Shown in pieces: positions 43,642-53,083 of a stretch of DNA of 64,000 bases. The notes under the pieces were generated by a model. The model saw nothing but the letters and a program-made list of their open reading frames with translations, had not been told where the DNA came from and did not search any database. Within the stretch, counting starts at the first letter, position 1; every line of letters starts with the position of its first letter. The translations under genes and the position numbers were made by a program. The DNA is from an uncultured Aquimarina sp. (lineage in GTDB: Bacteria > Bacteroidota > Bacteroidia > Flavobacteriales > Flavobacteriaceae), in the NCBI GenBank assembly GCA_947502885.1, contig CANNBP010000001.1:310001-374000 (forward strand), given 5' to 3'.

Positions 43642-45101
43642 AGTGTGTTTTGCATATTTTTAAGCTGCCACCCATATAATATAGAGGTAGGTGTATAATA
43701 GACCAATAAAACAACTAACTTCCAATCAACGTATTTTAAACTTAAAGGGTTTTTTAATCCTTTTTTTAACTTATCAACTCCTTGACTCCTCCTAAAAACC
43801 TTATGAATATATCGATGTAATTTTTTATAAAATCTTGAATTAAATGTTCCTTGAAACATCATAGCCAAATCATCAGAGTCTGTCCAGTTTGATTTTAACT
43901 TTAGATCATCTTTTACCATATCATAAAACTTCGTTCCTGGTAAAGGATAGGAAACTGAAACACCAATATTATCTGGTATCAACTCTTTTACCATCGCGAC
44001 AGTTTTATCAATGTCATCTTGATTTTCAGATAAATAACCGAACTGTAAAAAGAAAGCAACTCTTACCTCTTTTTCTTTAAGTAACTTAGTTGCTTTATAG
44101 ATTTGTTCAACTGTTATTCCTTTATCCATAGCATCCAAAATCTTTTGAGATGCACTTTCTGCACCAACCCAAACTTCTTCTAATCCAGATTCGGCTAAAC
44201 AATCGATAGTATCCTCTTTTAAAAGTAAGTCTACTCTACTTTGTATGTAATAGGAAATCTTTAAATCATTTTCTTTTAAACATTTATTAAACTCTTGTAC
44301 CCACCCTGGTTTCAAGCCAAAAATATCATCACACATCCAAAATTTACGTACTCCATAATTGTCTTGCAAATATTTTATATGACGTACGATATATTCTGGT
44401 GAATGTGAGTTATATCTATTTCCATATATAGGTTTAGCACACCAGTTACATTTATATGGACACCCTCGAGTTGTTGCCATATTTAATGTAAACTCTTTAC
44501 CACTCTGTTTCCAAACATCTTTGTACGCCTGAATATCTATAAGATCCCAAGCTGGCATTGGAAAATCATCTAAATCCTTATAAACTACACGTTTTGGATT
44601 TTTAACAATAGTACTTTTTTCATTCTTGTATACTAATCCATTTAAAAAACTAGGATCTTTTTTTTCTTGAATCGCATCGATGAGCTCTTTTAAGGTAACC
44701 TCTCCTTCTCCTTGGATAACATAATCGGCACCCGCATCTAAATATTTATCATAATGATCTGTAGAATCCGAACTACAAACGACTACTTTACTGTTTTTAG
44801 TTTTGGCCAAATTAATCATTTCAAAAGCAGCTTCCCTCATCGTAGTAAGACACATTTTGGTCAAATAATTAAAACCATCATCATAAATAACAAATACATC
44901 GGGAGTGTTTATATTAAAAAAAGCTTCTAAAGTATTTATATTATTAAGTAACCCAGTATCATAAAGACTTACTTCACACCCATTTTCTCTTAAGAAGGAA
45001 GCAGCATATATTGTTCCCAATGGAGGAAAAGGGGTTTTGTTTTTCCATTGTTTGTCGTCAAACTGATAAAAAAACGAATGTGAAAAAGCTACTTTAAGCA
45101 T
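43638..45101 (-). CDS. B12-binding radical SAM protein
   Basis: A 487-residue enzyme. The cobalamin-binding domain contains FVIYDDGFNYL and VVVCSSDSTDHYDKYLDAGADYVIQGEGE, and the radical SAM motif is CPYKCNWC (C214, C218, C221). WMCDDIFG and VWVGAESASQKILDAMDKG follow. It has about 25 more residues than the enzyme at 41489-42859, mostly at the N-terminal region and tail. It overlaps the nucleotidyltransferase gene behind it by 8 bases and the methyltransferase gene ahead by 4. Confidence 0.88.
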   Translation of the reverse strand: MLKVAFSHSFFYQFDDKQWKNKTPFPPLGTIYAASFLRENGCEVSLYDTGLLNNINTLEAFFNINTPDVFVIYDDGFNYLTKMCLTTMREAAFEMINLAKTKNSKVVVCSSDSTDHYDKYLDAGADYVIQGEGEVTLKELIDAIQEKKDPSFLNGLVYKNEKSTIVKNPKRVVYKDLDDFPMPAWDLIDIQAYKDVWKQSGKEFTLNMATTRGCPYKCNWCAKPIYGNRYNSHSPEYIVRHIKYLQDNYGVRKFWMCDDIFGLKPGWVQEFNKCLKENDLKISYYIQSRVDLLLKEDTIDCLAESGLEEVWVGAESASQKILDAMDKGITVEQIYKATKLLKEKEVRVAFFLQFGYLSENQDDIDKTVAMVKELIPDNIGVSVSYPLPGTKFYDMVKDDLKLKSNWTDSDDLAMMFQGTFNSRFYKKLHRYIHKVFRRSQGVDKLKKGLKNPLSLKYVDWKLVVLLVYYTPTSILYGWQLKNMQNTL

Positions 45102-45999
45102 ATTCTTTGTCTAATTTAATTCCATGCTCTTTTTCTATATCATCATATTTCTTATTTAACATACGCAAAACCTTTTCCTGAAAATTTTGAGGATGGTGTT
45201 TAGATATGTTTTCTGATGATTTAAAAGCAATTTTAAAATCTTTTTTCGATAAATGATCAAATTTCTTATTCCACTTTTTAATGGTTATTTTCATAAATAT
45301 TTGCTCGAAAAAATCACCAATTTTTGAGTTAAATGTTGATTCTATAATTCTAGAAATTCGATTTTTAGAAATATCTTTAATGACTATATCATTATTTTTT
45401 TTCAAATTAGGGAAAAAAGAATTAACCCATTTATTTTCTTCTGTAAACTTAATAAATACTTCTTTGCCAAATAAAGGGATTAGTGTAGCCACTTCTGTTG
45501 CAGTAAACCTATTTTCTTCATCAACTTTCAAATAACCACTGCTCATAAAATAATTCAAACAGAAAAATTCTTTAGAATTTAATAAGAATAACTTCTTATA
45601 TAAAATTAAAAATGTTCTTGTAATCCATAGTCTTTTTTTTTCTGAAATTATAAAAAAATCAATATCACTCTTTTCATCAAAATATCCTTTTGATAAGGAT
45701 CCCGAAATGCATACCGCTCTTACATATGGAAATTTGGATATAAATCTCCCTACCTCCCAGGCTTTAGGCATAATTTTCTTAGCCCCTTCATTCCCCTTCT
45801 TTCTTCTTTCTAAATCTTCCTTTCTAGGTTCTAAAAAATAATAATCATTTATATTATGTATAATTTTATTAAACTCTAATTCTTGTAACTGATCAATAAA
45901 TTCTTGATAATCCGTAATTGTAGAAAACTCAAAAAGCTCCCTTTTGGATAATGGATAATTGAATAATGAAAAATACGATATTACTTTTAATATGGTCAT
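45094..45999 (-). CDS. nucleotidyltransferase-fold protein
   Basis: A 301-residue protein. CISGSLSKGYFDEKSDIDFFIISE (about residues 96-119) is the GSxxxG...DxD motif of the polymerase-beta superfamily, with both metal-binding Asp present. An N-terminal winged-helix-like segment (SYFSLFNYPLSKRELFEFS) precedes it and a mostly helical basic C-terminus follows. The family often accompanies B12 radical SAM and glycosyltransferase genes in Bacteroidota. It overlaps the radical SAM gene by 8 bases and the GT2 gene by 4. It may adenylylate a product or a protein; unproven. Confidence 0.8.
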   Translation of the reverse strand: MTILKVISYFSLFNYPLSKRELFEFSTITDYQEFIDQLQELEFNKIIHNINDYYFLEPRKEDLERRKKGNEGAKKIMPKAWEVGRFISKFPYVRAVCISGSLSKGYFDEKSDIDFFIISEKKRLWITRTFLILYKKLFLLNSKEFFCLNYFMSSGYLKVDEENRFTATEVATLIPLFGKEVFIKFTEENKWVNSFFPNLKKNNDIVIKDISKNRISRIIESTFNSKIGDFFEQIFMKITIKKWNKKFDHLSKKDFKIAFKSSENISKHHPQNFQEKVLRMLNKKYDDIEKEHGIKLDKEYA

Positions 46000-46847
46000 T
46001 TTTTATGTTCAGAAAATTGAAGAAGTATTTTTTTATTTATTTTGGTTCTTTCCTTATCAATAAGCCATCCCCATTTATTAAAATATTTAATTGATGATAA
46101 AATGTGATATATAAAAGCCATATTATTTTGATATGATTCTTTTCTATATTTATGATATATTATAGCCTCTGAGAAAAAAACTGTTTTTGATATTTGGCCT
46201 ATTCTCCTTGTTAAATCTAAATCTTCAAAATATAAAAAGAAACGTTCATCAAAACCATTGACTTTCTTTAAAATACTAGTTCTTGCAAACATAAAACAAC
46301 CTGAAACATATGGTATTTCTATATTTTTGTTATACTTAAAAAATCTTAACTCATAAACCTTATCATTATTTTTGATCCAATTTTTTATAATAGAGAAACG
46401 CCTTATAATTAAATTCTTTGGTGTAGGTATCAATTTACATAAAAATTGTAGTTTTCCTGAAGGATATAATACTTTAGGCATTGTTAATCCTATTTCCTGA
46501 TTTTTATCCATAAAATGGATCAATTTATTAATGGTATCCTTTTCAATACAGATATCCGGATTCAATATGATATGATAGTTAGAATTTAATGCTATAGCTT
46601 TTTTAATACCAATGTTATGAGCTTTACCAAATCCTAAATTTTTGTTATTATAAATATACATTACATTTTCATAATCCTTAAAAATGTGATTATGGCTTTT
46701 TGAAGAGTTATCAATGATGTATAAAAAGGAATTTGAATATGCTGAAAAAAAACTACTAACTACTTCTTCAATCTCTTGAAGATCATTATTATAAAGTACT
46801 AACGAGGCAGTTAAATTAATCAAAAAAAGTATTTTGTTCTTAAACAA
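45996..46847 (-). CDS. GT2 family glycosyltransferase (rhamnosyltransferase-like)
   Basis: A 283-residue GT-A protein: ASLVLYNNDLQEI, LGFGKAHNIGIKKAI, ILNPDICIEKDT (DxD equivalent NPD) and GFDERFFLYFEDLDLTRRI are the usual landmarks of rhamnosyl/WcaA-like enzymes. The start codon is TTG; no ATG lies in a suitable place and the catalytic fold begins only 10 residues in. It is the first gene of the minus-strand operon running to 40359, whose genes all overlap. Confidence 0.85.
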   Translation of the reverse strand: MFKNKILFLINLTASLVLYNNDLQEIEEVVSSFFSAYSNSFLYIIDNSSKSHNHIFKDYENVMYIYNNKNLGFGKAHNIGIKKAIALNSNYHIILNPDICIEKDTINKLIHFMDKNQEIGLTMPKVLYPSGKLQFLCKLIPTPKNLIIRRFSIIKNWIKNNDKVYELRFFKYNKNIEIPYVSGCFMFARTSILKKVNGFDERFFLYFEDLDLTRRIGQISKTVFFSEAIIYHKYRKESYQNNMAFIYHILSSIKYFNKWGWLIDKERTKINKKILLQFSEHKK

Positions 46848-46947
46848 ATATAATTTTTATTAATTGAAAGTACTAATAAGATCAACAAAAAAGCTTACTA
46901 AAAAAGATACATTTATATAAAAAAATAAACTCTAATCCTGTAAAAAC

Positions 46948-46980
46948 AAAAACAGTTCATGAAATAATCATGAACTGTTT
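46948..46980 (-). terminator. rho-independent terminator of the M28-like gene
   Basis: Perfect 14-base arms AAAACAGTTCATGA (46948-46961) and TCATGAACTGTTTT (46967-46980) with a 5-base loop. On the minus strand the stem is followed by a T-rich run. It lies 27 bases after the stop of the M28-like gene. Confidence 0.85.
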
Positions 46981-47006
46981 TACTGAGCCATTTTAGAGCT
47001 CTACGA

Positions 47007-47888
47007 TTATTTTGCTAGTGATTTCATCACTTTGTATACGATATTAGTTGTAGATGCCAAGTATTTAAAATTAACGGTAGTATATTTATCTGCACTTTGT
47101 CTTACAAATGGAGAATTATCTGCATTACGTAATTCTGCAGTCAAAGTAACTGTTTGGTATCCAAAATTAGCAAAGAATCTACTCTCGGGTGTTGCAACTG
47201 TTCTTTTATAGATAGGTACATGTGACTCTATTCGATATAACGACTCTAAACTTAAATTAGAAGCTAATAATTCAATTGCCCTGTCTTCATCATTATCCCA
47301 TCCCATATAATCTGCACGATGCATCGAATGTATATTATAATTATCTTCTTTTAATTTTTTTGTAAACATTCGCGTTCCAACCAAATTGCTTTTCCAATGA
47401 TCAAAAAATACAATCATAAAGCTTTTATTGCGTTCTTTTAATTCAGCAATTTTTTTTGCTACATAGTAAGCTATAGCAACACCTGTAGCGTTATGAACCG
47501 CTCCTGGGCTATCTTTAACGGTATCATAATGTGCAGCAATTACTACATACTCATCACTACCATTGGTTGACGGAATTTCTGCATATACATTCGTTCCTTT
47601 AAAAATTTCTCCTTTTTTATTCTTTACATTATACTCATGTTTTTGAGCTTTAAGACCAATGTCTTTTAATGAACTAAATAAAAAGTCAGCAGATACTTTA
47701 CGTTCAGAATCACTTGACCTACCACTTAACTTCTTTCTCCCTTTTATAGGTTCATGCCCTGTAAGCTTGGCCACAATGGTCTTTTCAACATTAATAATCT
47801 CTGCTTCTAATCGGTCATATTCAGATTGAGCTGGGGCCACCTGAAAGACCAAAACAAACGTAATTAAAATTATTTTGTAGGTATTCAT
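47007..47888 (-). CDS. M28-type peptidase homologue, metal site lost
   Basis: A 293-residue protein from ATG 47888 with a signal peptide MNTYKIILITFVLVFQVAPAQ; a TTG 27 bases upstream is in frame but is not preferred. The fold matches M28 aminopeptidases: VVIAAHYDTVKDSPG keeps H120 and D122. The following segment reads AVHNATGVA where active enzymes have a metal-bridging Asp before Asn. FFDHWKSNLVGTRMF replaces the Glu-Glu pair, and the final metal-binding His is not seen near FVRQSADKYTTVN. It is thus probably catalytically inactive and may bind peptides or act as a structural protein in the periplasm. A strong terminator follows. Confidence 0.8.
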   Translation of the reverse strand: MNTYKIILITFVLVFQVAPAQSEYDRLEAEIINVEKTIVAKLTGHEPIKGRKKLSGRSSDSERKVSADFLFSSLKDIGLKAQKHEYNVKNKKGEIFKGTNVYAEIPSTNGSDEYVVIAAHYDTVKDSPGAVHNATGVAIAYYVAKKIAELKERNKSFMIVFFDHWKSNLVGTRMFTKKLKEDNYNIHSMHRADYMGWDNDEDRAIELLASNLSLESLYRIESHVPIYKRTVATPESRFFANFGYQTVTLTAELRNADNSPFVRQSADKYTTVNFKYLASTTNIVYKVMKSLAK

Positions 47889-47984
47889 TTTGTAGATTTT
47901 GTATTCTTTTCCCAATATGCAAATTTATTAAAAACTTGCGAGTGTACAATTTTGTACATTTGGCATTTATTAAAACTTTCACAT

Positions 47985-48536
47985 ATGTCTACTTCAAAAA
48001 TCATACCTTTTATTCTTTGCCTAGTCTTTTTCCTTCAGTGTAATACGCTTAAAGAAAAAAATCTATTGCTTGCATCGGATGATTGGAGAAGCGAAATTAT
48101 TGAGTTCCCGTTAGATTTTGCACCTTCATTAAACTATTCTGGAACCGAATATGTACGTTTCGCTCCAGGATGGGGAAATAAAAATGCTTCTGATTACTTT
48201 TCCTATGTTTTTTTATGGAATATAAGCCAAAATCCTGAATTATCCGCTAAAAAACTTGAAATTGAGCTAGAAAAGTACTTTGATGGGCTTATGAATAACG
48301 ACAAATTCAAGTCAAAAGCTTTTTTTGAAAAAATAAATGAATCAACTTATGTAGGAAAAGTTCTAACTTTTGATGGGTTTACAACACAAGAGCAAGTCAC
48401 ACTAAATATTATAGTAGATTATTCATATTGTAACATACAAAACATGCATCATGTATTATTTTCTATTTCACCACAAAACCCTGACCATCAAATCTGGAAA
48501 AAAATAAAAAATATTTCAATCGACATAGAATGTTAA
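47985..48536 (+). CDS. lipoprotein of unknown function
   Basis: A 183-residue protein from ATG 47985; an ATG 33 bases upstream is possible but would put 11 residues before the signal sequence. MSTSKIIPFILCLVFFLQC has a lipobox-type cysteine at residue 19. The remainder (SDDWRSEIIEFPLDFAPSL, GTEYVRFAPGW, DYFSYVFLW) is beta-rich and does not match a family I can name. It is divergent from the M28-like gene, and the two may share a promoter region of 96 bases. Confidence 0.6.
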   Translation: MSTSKIIPFILCLVFFLQCNTLKEKNLLLASDDWRSEIIEFPLDFAPSLNYSGTEYVRFAPGWGNKNASDYFSYVFLWNISQNPELSAKKLEIELEKYFDGLMNNDKFKSKAFFEKINESTYVGKVLTFDGFTTQEQVTLNIIVDYSYCNIQNMHHVLFSISPQNPDHQIWKKIKNISIDIEC

Positions 48537-48900
48537 TCATTTAAAAAAGCTGAACCCTTCTTCCCTATTTATCTGGTTTATTTATTTTAAACCATTGAAG
48601 TGCTATTATTGATTTGCCATCACAAATAGTTTGAGAGAAGGTAATAACCAGTTTCTTCTTCTATTTCCCGTCTAGCAGAGGTTATAGGATTAGCTTAGCT
48701 TTCTTTACTTTTAAAAAACCATTATATACGGTATTTTCTTCTTCTATTTTATATTTCATTACCTAATCTAATTACTATTTCTATCCTTTAATTCGATATA
48801 ATATATTGTTATAATTACCGTTGTTTTTCTACTATATTTTCTTTAAAAACTTAAATCTAATAGTAAACTAACTAATTATTTGTGATTATCATAAAAAACC
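48537..48900. other. gene-free stretch before gcvT
   Basis: AT-rich, with no open frame or repeat that I can support. A glycine riboswitch was looked for because gcvT follows, but no paired aptamer-like arrangement was seen. Confidence 0.5.
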
Positions 48901-48901
48901 G

Positions 48902-48932
48902 TTGTATACCTACATAAAGTTTTTTACTTTCG
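48902..48932 (+). promoter_or_regulatory. candidate promoter of gcvT
   Basis: TTG at 48902-48904 and TACTTTCG at 48925-48932 are 20 bases apart. The second matches TAnnTTTG except for one base. The gcvT start is 35 bases downstream. Confidence 0.4.
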
Positions 48933-48966
48933 GCGTCAATTTGACAATATACTAAATCATTTTATT

Positions 48967-50049
48967 ATGCAAAATACAGCCTTAACAGAAACTCATACCG
49001 CATTGGGAGCAAAAATGGTTCCTTTTGCAGGTTATAATATGCCTGTATCATATGAAGGTGTAAATATAGAACACGAAACTGTCCGTAAAGGAGTTGGGGT
49101 ATTTGATGTATCACACATGGGAGAATTTATAATTTCAGGGCCTAATGCCTTAGATCTTATTCAAAAAGTTACTTCTAATGATGCCTCTAAACTTGTAAAC
49201 GGAAAAGCACAATATAGCTGCTTACCAAATGATAAAGGTGGTATTGTAGATGACCTTATCGTATATAAATTAGAAGAAGAGAAATATCTTCTGGTTGTAA
49301 ATGCATCTAATATCCAAAAAGATTGGGATTGGATTAGTAGTCATAACACAATGAATGCAGAAATGCGTGATTTGTCTGAAGACTACTCTTTGTTAGCCAT
49401 TCAAGGTCCTAAAGCTGTAGATGCTATGCAGTCTTTGACTTCTGTAAACTTATCAGAAATGAAATTTTACACTTTTGAAGTTGCTGAGTTTGCTGGAATA
49501 GAAAATGTTATTATTTCTGCTACTGGATATACTGGTAGTGGTGGTTTTGAAATATATTGCAAGAATTCTGAAGTAAAGCAAATCTGGGACAAAGCTTTTG
49601 AAGCTGGTGCGGATTTTGGTATCAAACCAATTGGCCTTGCTGCTAGAGATACATTGCGATTAGAAATGGGATATTGTCTTTACGGAAATGATATCAATGA
49701 TACAACCTCACCTATTGAAGCTGGTCTAGGTTGGATTACAAAATTTACCAAAGATTTTATTAACGCCGAAGAATTAGCTGCACAAAAAGAAAAAGGTGCA
49801 GAAAGAAAATTAATCGCTTTTGAGTTTGACGAACGTGGTATTCCTCGTCAAGGATACGATATCGTTGATGGTAATGGTGTAAAAATTGGTGAAGTTACTT
49901 CTGGTACAATGTCTCCTTCTCTAGGAAAAGGAATTGGATTAGGATATGTACCTTCTGTTCTTTCTAAAGCTGGAAGCAAAATCAATGTACAGGTTCGTAA
50001 AAATGCAGTTGCTGCAACCGTAGTAAAATTGCCTTTTTATAAAGGATAA
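48967..50049 (+). CDS. gcvT: aminomethyltransferase, glycine cleavage T protein
   Basis: A 360-residue protein of the usual length. It transfers the methylene group from the aminomethyl-lipoyl H protein to tetrahydrofolate. Landmarks are [36 protein letters not shown] at the N-terminus, a central [34 protein letters not shown] with the catalytic Asp region, and the C-terminal [21 protein letters not shown]. The gene stands alone, with its own promoter and terminator; other gcv genes are not in the window. Confidence 0.97.
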   Translation: MQNTALTETHTALGAKMVPFAGYNMPVSYEGVNIEHETVRKGVGVFDVSHMGEFIISGPNALDLIQKVTSNDASKLVNGKAQYSCLPNDKGGIVDDLIVYKLEEEKYLLVVNASNIQKDWDWISSHNTMNAEMRDLSEDYSLLAIQGPKAVDAMQSLTSVNLSEMKFYTFEVAEFAGIENVIISATGYTGSGGFEIYCKNSEVKQIWDKAFEAGADFGIKPIGLAARDTLRLEMGYCLYGNDINDTTSPIEAGLGWITKFTKDFINAEELAAQKEKGAERKLIAFEFDERGIPRQGYDIVDGNGVKIGEVTSGTMSPSLGKGIGLGYVPSVLSKAGSKINVQVRKNAVAATVVKLPFYKG

Positions 50050-50076
50050 TACTTTAATTTACGAAAAAAATAGTAT

Positions 50077-50127
50077 AGTTAAGTTTTAGATGTATATATT
50101 ATTATAATCTAAAACTTAACTTTTTTT
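50077..50127 (+). terminator. rho-independent terminator of gcvT
   Basis: Perfect 15-base arms AGTTAAGTTTTAGAT (50077-50091) and ATCTAAAACTTAACT (50107-50121), followed by a run of T. Confidence 0.9.
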
Positions 50128-50139
50128 ATATCAAACATT

Positions 50140-50955
50140 TTGGAAAAGGTATTAATCATAGGTGCTAGTGGGTTTATAGGAAATGCGCTCTATAAAGAGC
50201 TCAATTCTTATATGGACACCTATGGTACATACTATACAGACAATACCTTTTATGAAAAAAATCAAAAGTTCTTTCAATATGATATGGAATTGGAAGATAT
50301 TTCAATTCTACTTGATAACTTAAAGCCTACTGTTATTATCTCAGCCATTAGAGGTAACTTTAACTCTCAGCTAGACGCACACCAGCGTATGATTAAGTGG
50401 ATAAAAAATCACAAATGTCGACTTGTATTTTTTTCTAGCGCTAATGTATTTGATTACTTCAGTAATTTTCCCTCGTACGAATACGATAAAACATTAAGCG
50501 AAAGTGTTTTTGGTAGATTCAAAATTAAAATTGAAAATGCCTTAATGAGATTACCAGCGCACAAATATGTTATTGCACGTATCCCTATGATATATGGCGC
50601 CGCGACACCAAGAGTTCAAGAATTGAAAACATTACATGACCTAAAAGCTCCTATAGAAGTCTTTCCTAATGTTATCATTAATGCAACCTGTATTTCAAAA
50701 TTAACACAACAACTTCATTATATTATTAATCAAAACAAAAAAGGTATATTTCATTTAGGAAGCACTGATTTAATATATCATTTAGATTTAATTAAAGAGA
50801 TTTGCAACACTCTCGAATTGGATGATCCTATTTTTAAGACAGTTTACAACTCTAATAACGACAGGTATCTTGCTGTTCTTCCCAAGAGTAACAAACTCCC
50901 TAAAAACCTTCAAATAAACACACAACAAGTCATTGACTCAGTAGTAGTTAAGTAG
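50140..50955 (+). CDS. NAD-dependent epimerase/dehydratase, RmlD-like
   Basis: A 271-residue short-chain dehydrogenase-fold protein. The start is TTG 50140: LEKVLIIGASGFIGNALYKEL follows at once with the GxxGxxG dinucleotide-binding loop, and no ATG is suitably placed. LVFFSSANVFDYF holds the catalytic-region Ser, and YEYDKTLSESVFGRFK gives a Tyr-xxx-Lys. The style is that of dTDP-4-dehydrorhamnose reductase relatives (RmlD), acting on a nucleotide sugar or similar ketone. It lies behind the gcvT terminator; 31 bases separate it from convergent menE. Confidence 0.75.
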   Translation: MEKVLIIGASGFIGNALYKELNSYMDTYGTYYTDNTFYEKNQKFFQYDMELEDISILLDNLKPTVIISAIRGNFNSQLDAHQRMIKWIKNHKCRLVFFSSANVFDYFSNFPSYEYDKTLSESVFGRFKIKIENALMRLPAHKYVIARIPMIYGAATPRVQELKTLHDLKAPIEVFPNVIINATCISKLTQQLHYIINQNKKGIFHLGSTDLIYHLDLIKEICNTLELDDPIFKTVYNSNNDRYLAVLPKSNKLPKNLQINTQQVIDSVVVK

Positions 50956-50985
50956 ATCAACCTGTACAAACACTTTAGCTTAAAA

Positions 50986-52104
50986 CTATTTATGATCTAA
51001 CACTAATTGCAATGTTTTTGTTCGTTGTATCTTACCATTTTCAGTCTCTATAAACTGAGGTATGAAAAAGACCTCTTTAGGCACTTCATATTTACTTAAA
51101 GCTTTTAAATTATCCATACCTTCTTGCAAAGATAGCAGTGTAATTTTATCATACAACTGCTCTATTAGCAATACTAGCTTATCTCCAAGTGCATCATCAG
51201 GTATAGAAGCTATAAAAAAGCGATTACCGATTAGGGTCTGAAGTTTGGTTTCAATTTCTTCGGGATACAATTTAATTCCTCCACTATTGATTACATTATC
51301 AAATCGCCCTTTCCAAATAAACTTTTTATAAGTTTTAAGTTCAACAACATCATTAGTAGTAATAGTGTCTTCGTTTAAAAGTGGGGCCTTAATAACGAGA
51401 CAATTTCTACTATCTACACTTAATGTAATGTTAGGCAGTGCCTTAAAGTGACGAATCTCTTTCTTTTCTTTTTTCTTAGGGTTAATCCTTCTGGCAGCAA
51501 TATGAGACACTGTCTCTGTCATCCCGTAAGTTTCGTAAACCTTGGTCTTAATACCCTGTACAAGACCCTTTAAATTTTCGGATACACTCCCTCCTCCAAC
51601 AATCAACTTTTTTATTAAATGCAGTCTATTAAGTGAATTATCCAACTGTAATGGTACCATGGCACAAAAATCATATTGTTTATAGATAATATCCAATGGA
51701 TTTGTTACTGGAGGTGTTAAATCAATTTTCCAACCCAAAATCATTGCTCTTACCAACATCATCTTACCAGCAATATAACTTGCAGGTAAACATAATAAGG
51801 CCGTAGTATCTTCTTTGACTTTAAAAAACTTTCCGGTAGCTTTGGCACTATTGATCATATGGCGTTTATAGACCTTGATCTTCTTAGGTTTTCCTGTAGA
51901 ACCAGATGTACTTACTATAATATATTCTTTATCACTTAACCATTCTAACAAAAAATTTCCTACTTCTTGCTCGTATACCTCTCCTTCTTTGATAAAATTA
52001 TAAGCCAAGTATTTTAGCCCTTCTTTATCCAAAGAATTCTTATTGATCGAGAAACTTGGATGTATCTCAGATATAAAAAAGGTATTAGTTGTTTGCATAT
52101 CCAA
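50986..52104 (-). CDS. menE: o-succinylbenzoate-CoA ligase
   Basis: A 372-residue member of the AMP-forming acyl-CoA ligase superfamily: IIVSTSGSTGKPKKIKV is the P-loop-like A3 motif, YETYGMTETVSHIA is A5, and WKGRFDNVINSGGIKLYPEEIE is A7/A8. The terminal Lys region is GKIQRTKTL. It is shorter than E. coli MenE (about 450) but is the common length in Bacteroidota. MenE activates o-succinylbenzoate in menaquinone synthesis. Assignment to menE is supported by menC and menA nearby on the same strand. Confidence 0.88.
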   Translation of the reverse strand: MDMQTTNTFFISEIHPSFSINKNSLDKEGLKYLAYNFIKEGEVYEQEVGNFLLEWLSDKEYIIVSTSGSTGKPKKIKVYKRHMINSAKATGKFFKVKEDTTALLCLPASYIAGKMMLVRAMILGWKIDLTPPVTNPLDIIYKQYDFCAMVPLQLDNSLNRLHLIKKLIVGGGSVSENLKGLVQGIKTKVYETYGMTETVSHIAARRINPKKKEKKEIRHFKALPNITLSVDSRNCLVIKAPLLNEDTITTNDVVELKTYKKFIWKGRFDNVINSGGIKLYPEEIETKLQTLIGNRFFIASIPDDALGDKLVLLIEQLYDKITLLSLQEGMDNLKALSKYEVPKEVFFIPQFIETENGKIQRTKTLQLVLDHK

Positions 52105-52164
52105 ATTTCAATTTTCTACCATATTCATAGGTTATGGAAATGTAAAGAGTATATTATTGTTTTA

Positions 52165-53070
52165 TTACCTATCCTCTTTGGGAGCAATAGCCCCCATAAG
52201 CTTATCTTTCCATCCTGTCCATTTATACTTTTTAGATAAAATAAATAAAAAAATTGGGAACACAATTAATACAGGTAGCAATATATCAAATCCAGCACTA
52301 GGCTCTGAAACATCTATAAATATAGAATCAGTTTGAAGTGCCGTCCAATCTGCAGTTACCAAAAGAACTGTAATCAAATTATTAGCGGCATGAAAACCCA
52401 ATGCTAGCTCTAAACCTTCATCCATCAAAGTAATTATACCTAAAAATAACCCAGTACCAATATAATACACCATTAAGATAGCTCCTATCTTTTCTACTTC
52501 GGGATTTGCCGCATGCATAACCCCAAATAAAACTGAGGTCAAAATCAATGGCAACCATTTGTTTCTAAAAGCCAAACCTAACCCTTGCATAAGATAACCT
52601 CTAAACAAATACTCTTCAAAACTTGTTTGAATTGGAATCAATACTAATGAAACACACGCTAGGATTATGAATGAAGTAGGTTCAAAATTAACTTCATAGA
52701 TTTCTGGTTTAACCAGATATGCAGCATAAGTAGAAATGATGATAAACAAACTCATCAAAGTAAAAATAAACAATACTCTACTCCAATCCACTTTTTTTCT
52801 ACTTGTAGTAAGAGACAATAAACTTTGCTGATGTACATAACGAACCCAAAAGAACAAACCTCCCAAAAGAATTACAAACGGAATCATATTTTCTGCAAAA
52901 ACACGAGTTTTTCCTTTGGCCAAAATTTCCTTCCTCATTAGTTCTGTTACATCTATCCCGAGTAACTGAATAAGCAAATAATTAAGTCCCATGATCATGA
53001 GAAATACAATAGGTATAGGTAGATATTTCCACATCCCTAACCTACCTTGTCTTCCTTGTGTTATATACAT
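52165..53070 (-). CDS. CPBP-family intramembrane metalloprotease
   Basis: A 301-residue membrane protein from ATG 53070; an upstream ATG at 53118 would overlap menC by 35 bases. About eight hydrophobic segments. The glutamic-type motifs are visible: FEEYLFRGYLMQGL (EExxxR), FGVMHAANP and FHAANNLI. CPBP/Abi proteins cleave within the membrane (as in CAAX processing or immunity to bacteriocins). It sits between menC and menE on the same strand with no obvious link to menaquinone synthesis. Confidence 0.85.
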   Translation of the reverse strand: MYITQGRQGRLGMWKYLPIPIVFLMIMGLNYLLIQLLGIDVTELMRKEILAKGKTRVFAENMIPFVILLGGLFFWVRYVHQQSLLSLTTSRKKVDWSRVLFIFTLMSLFIIISTYAAYLVKPEIYEVNFEPTSFIILACVSLVLIPIQTSFEEYLFRGYLMQGLGLAFRNKWLPLILTSVLFGVMHAANPEVEKIGAILMVYYIGTGLFLGIITLMDEGLELALGFHAANNLITVLLVTADWTALQTDSIFIDVSEPSAGFDILLPVLIVFPIFLFILSKKYKWTGWKDKLMGAIAPKEDR

Positions 53071-53083
53071 AAATAGTATTCTA

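Noticed and set aside
48537..48966. Glycine riboswitch before gcvT
   Set aside because: No aptamer-like paired elements or conserved glycine-riboswitch core could be seen.
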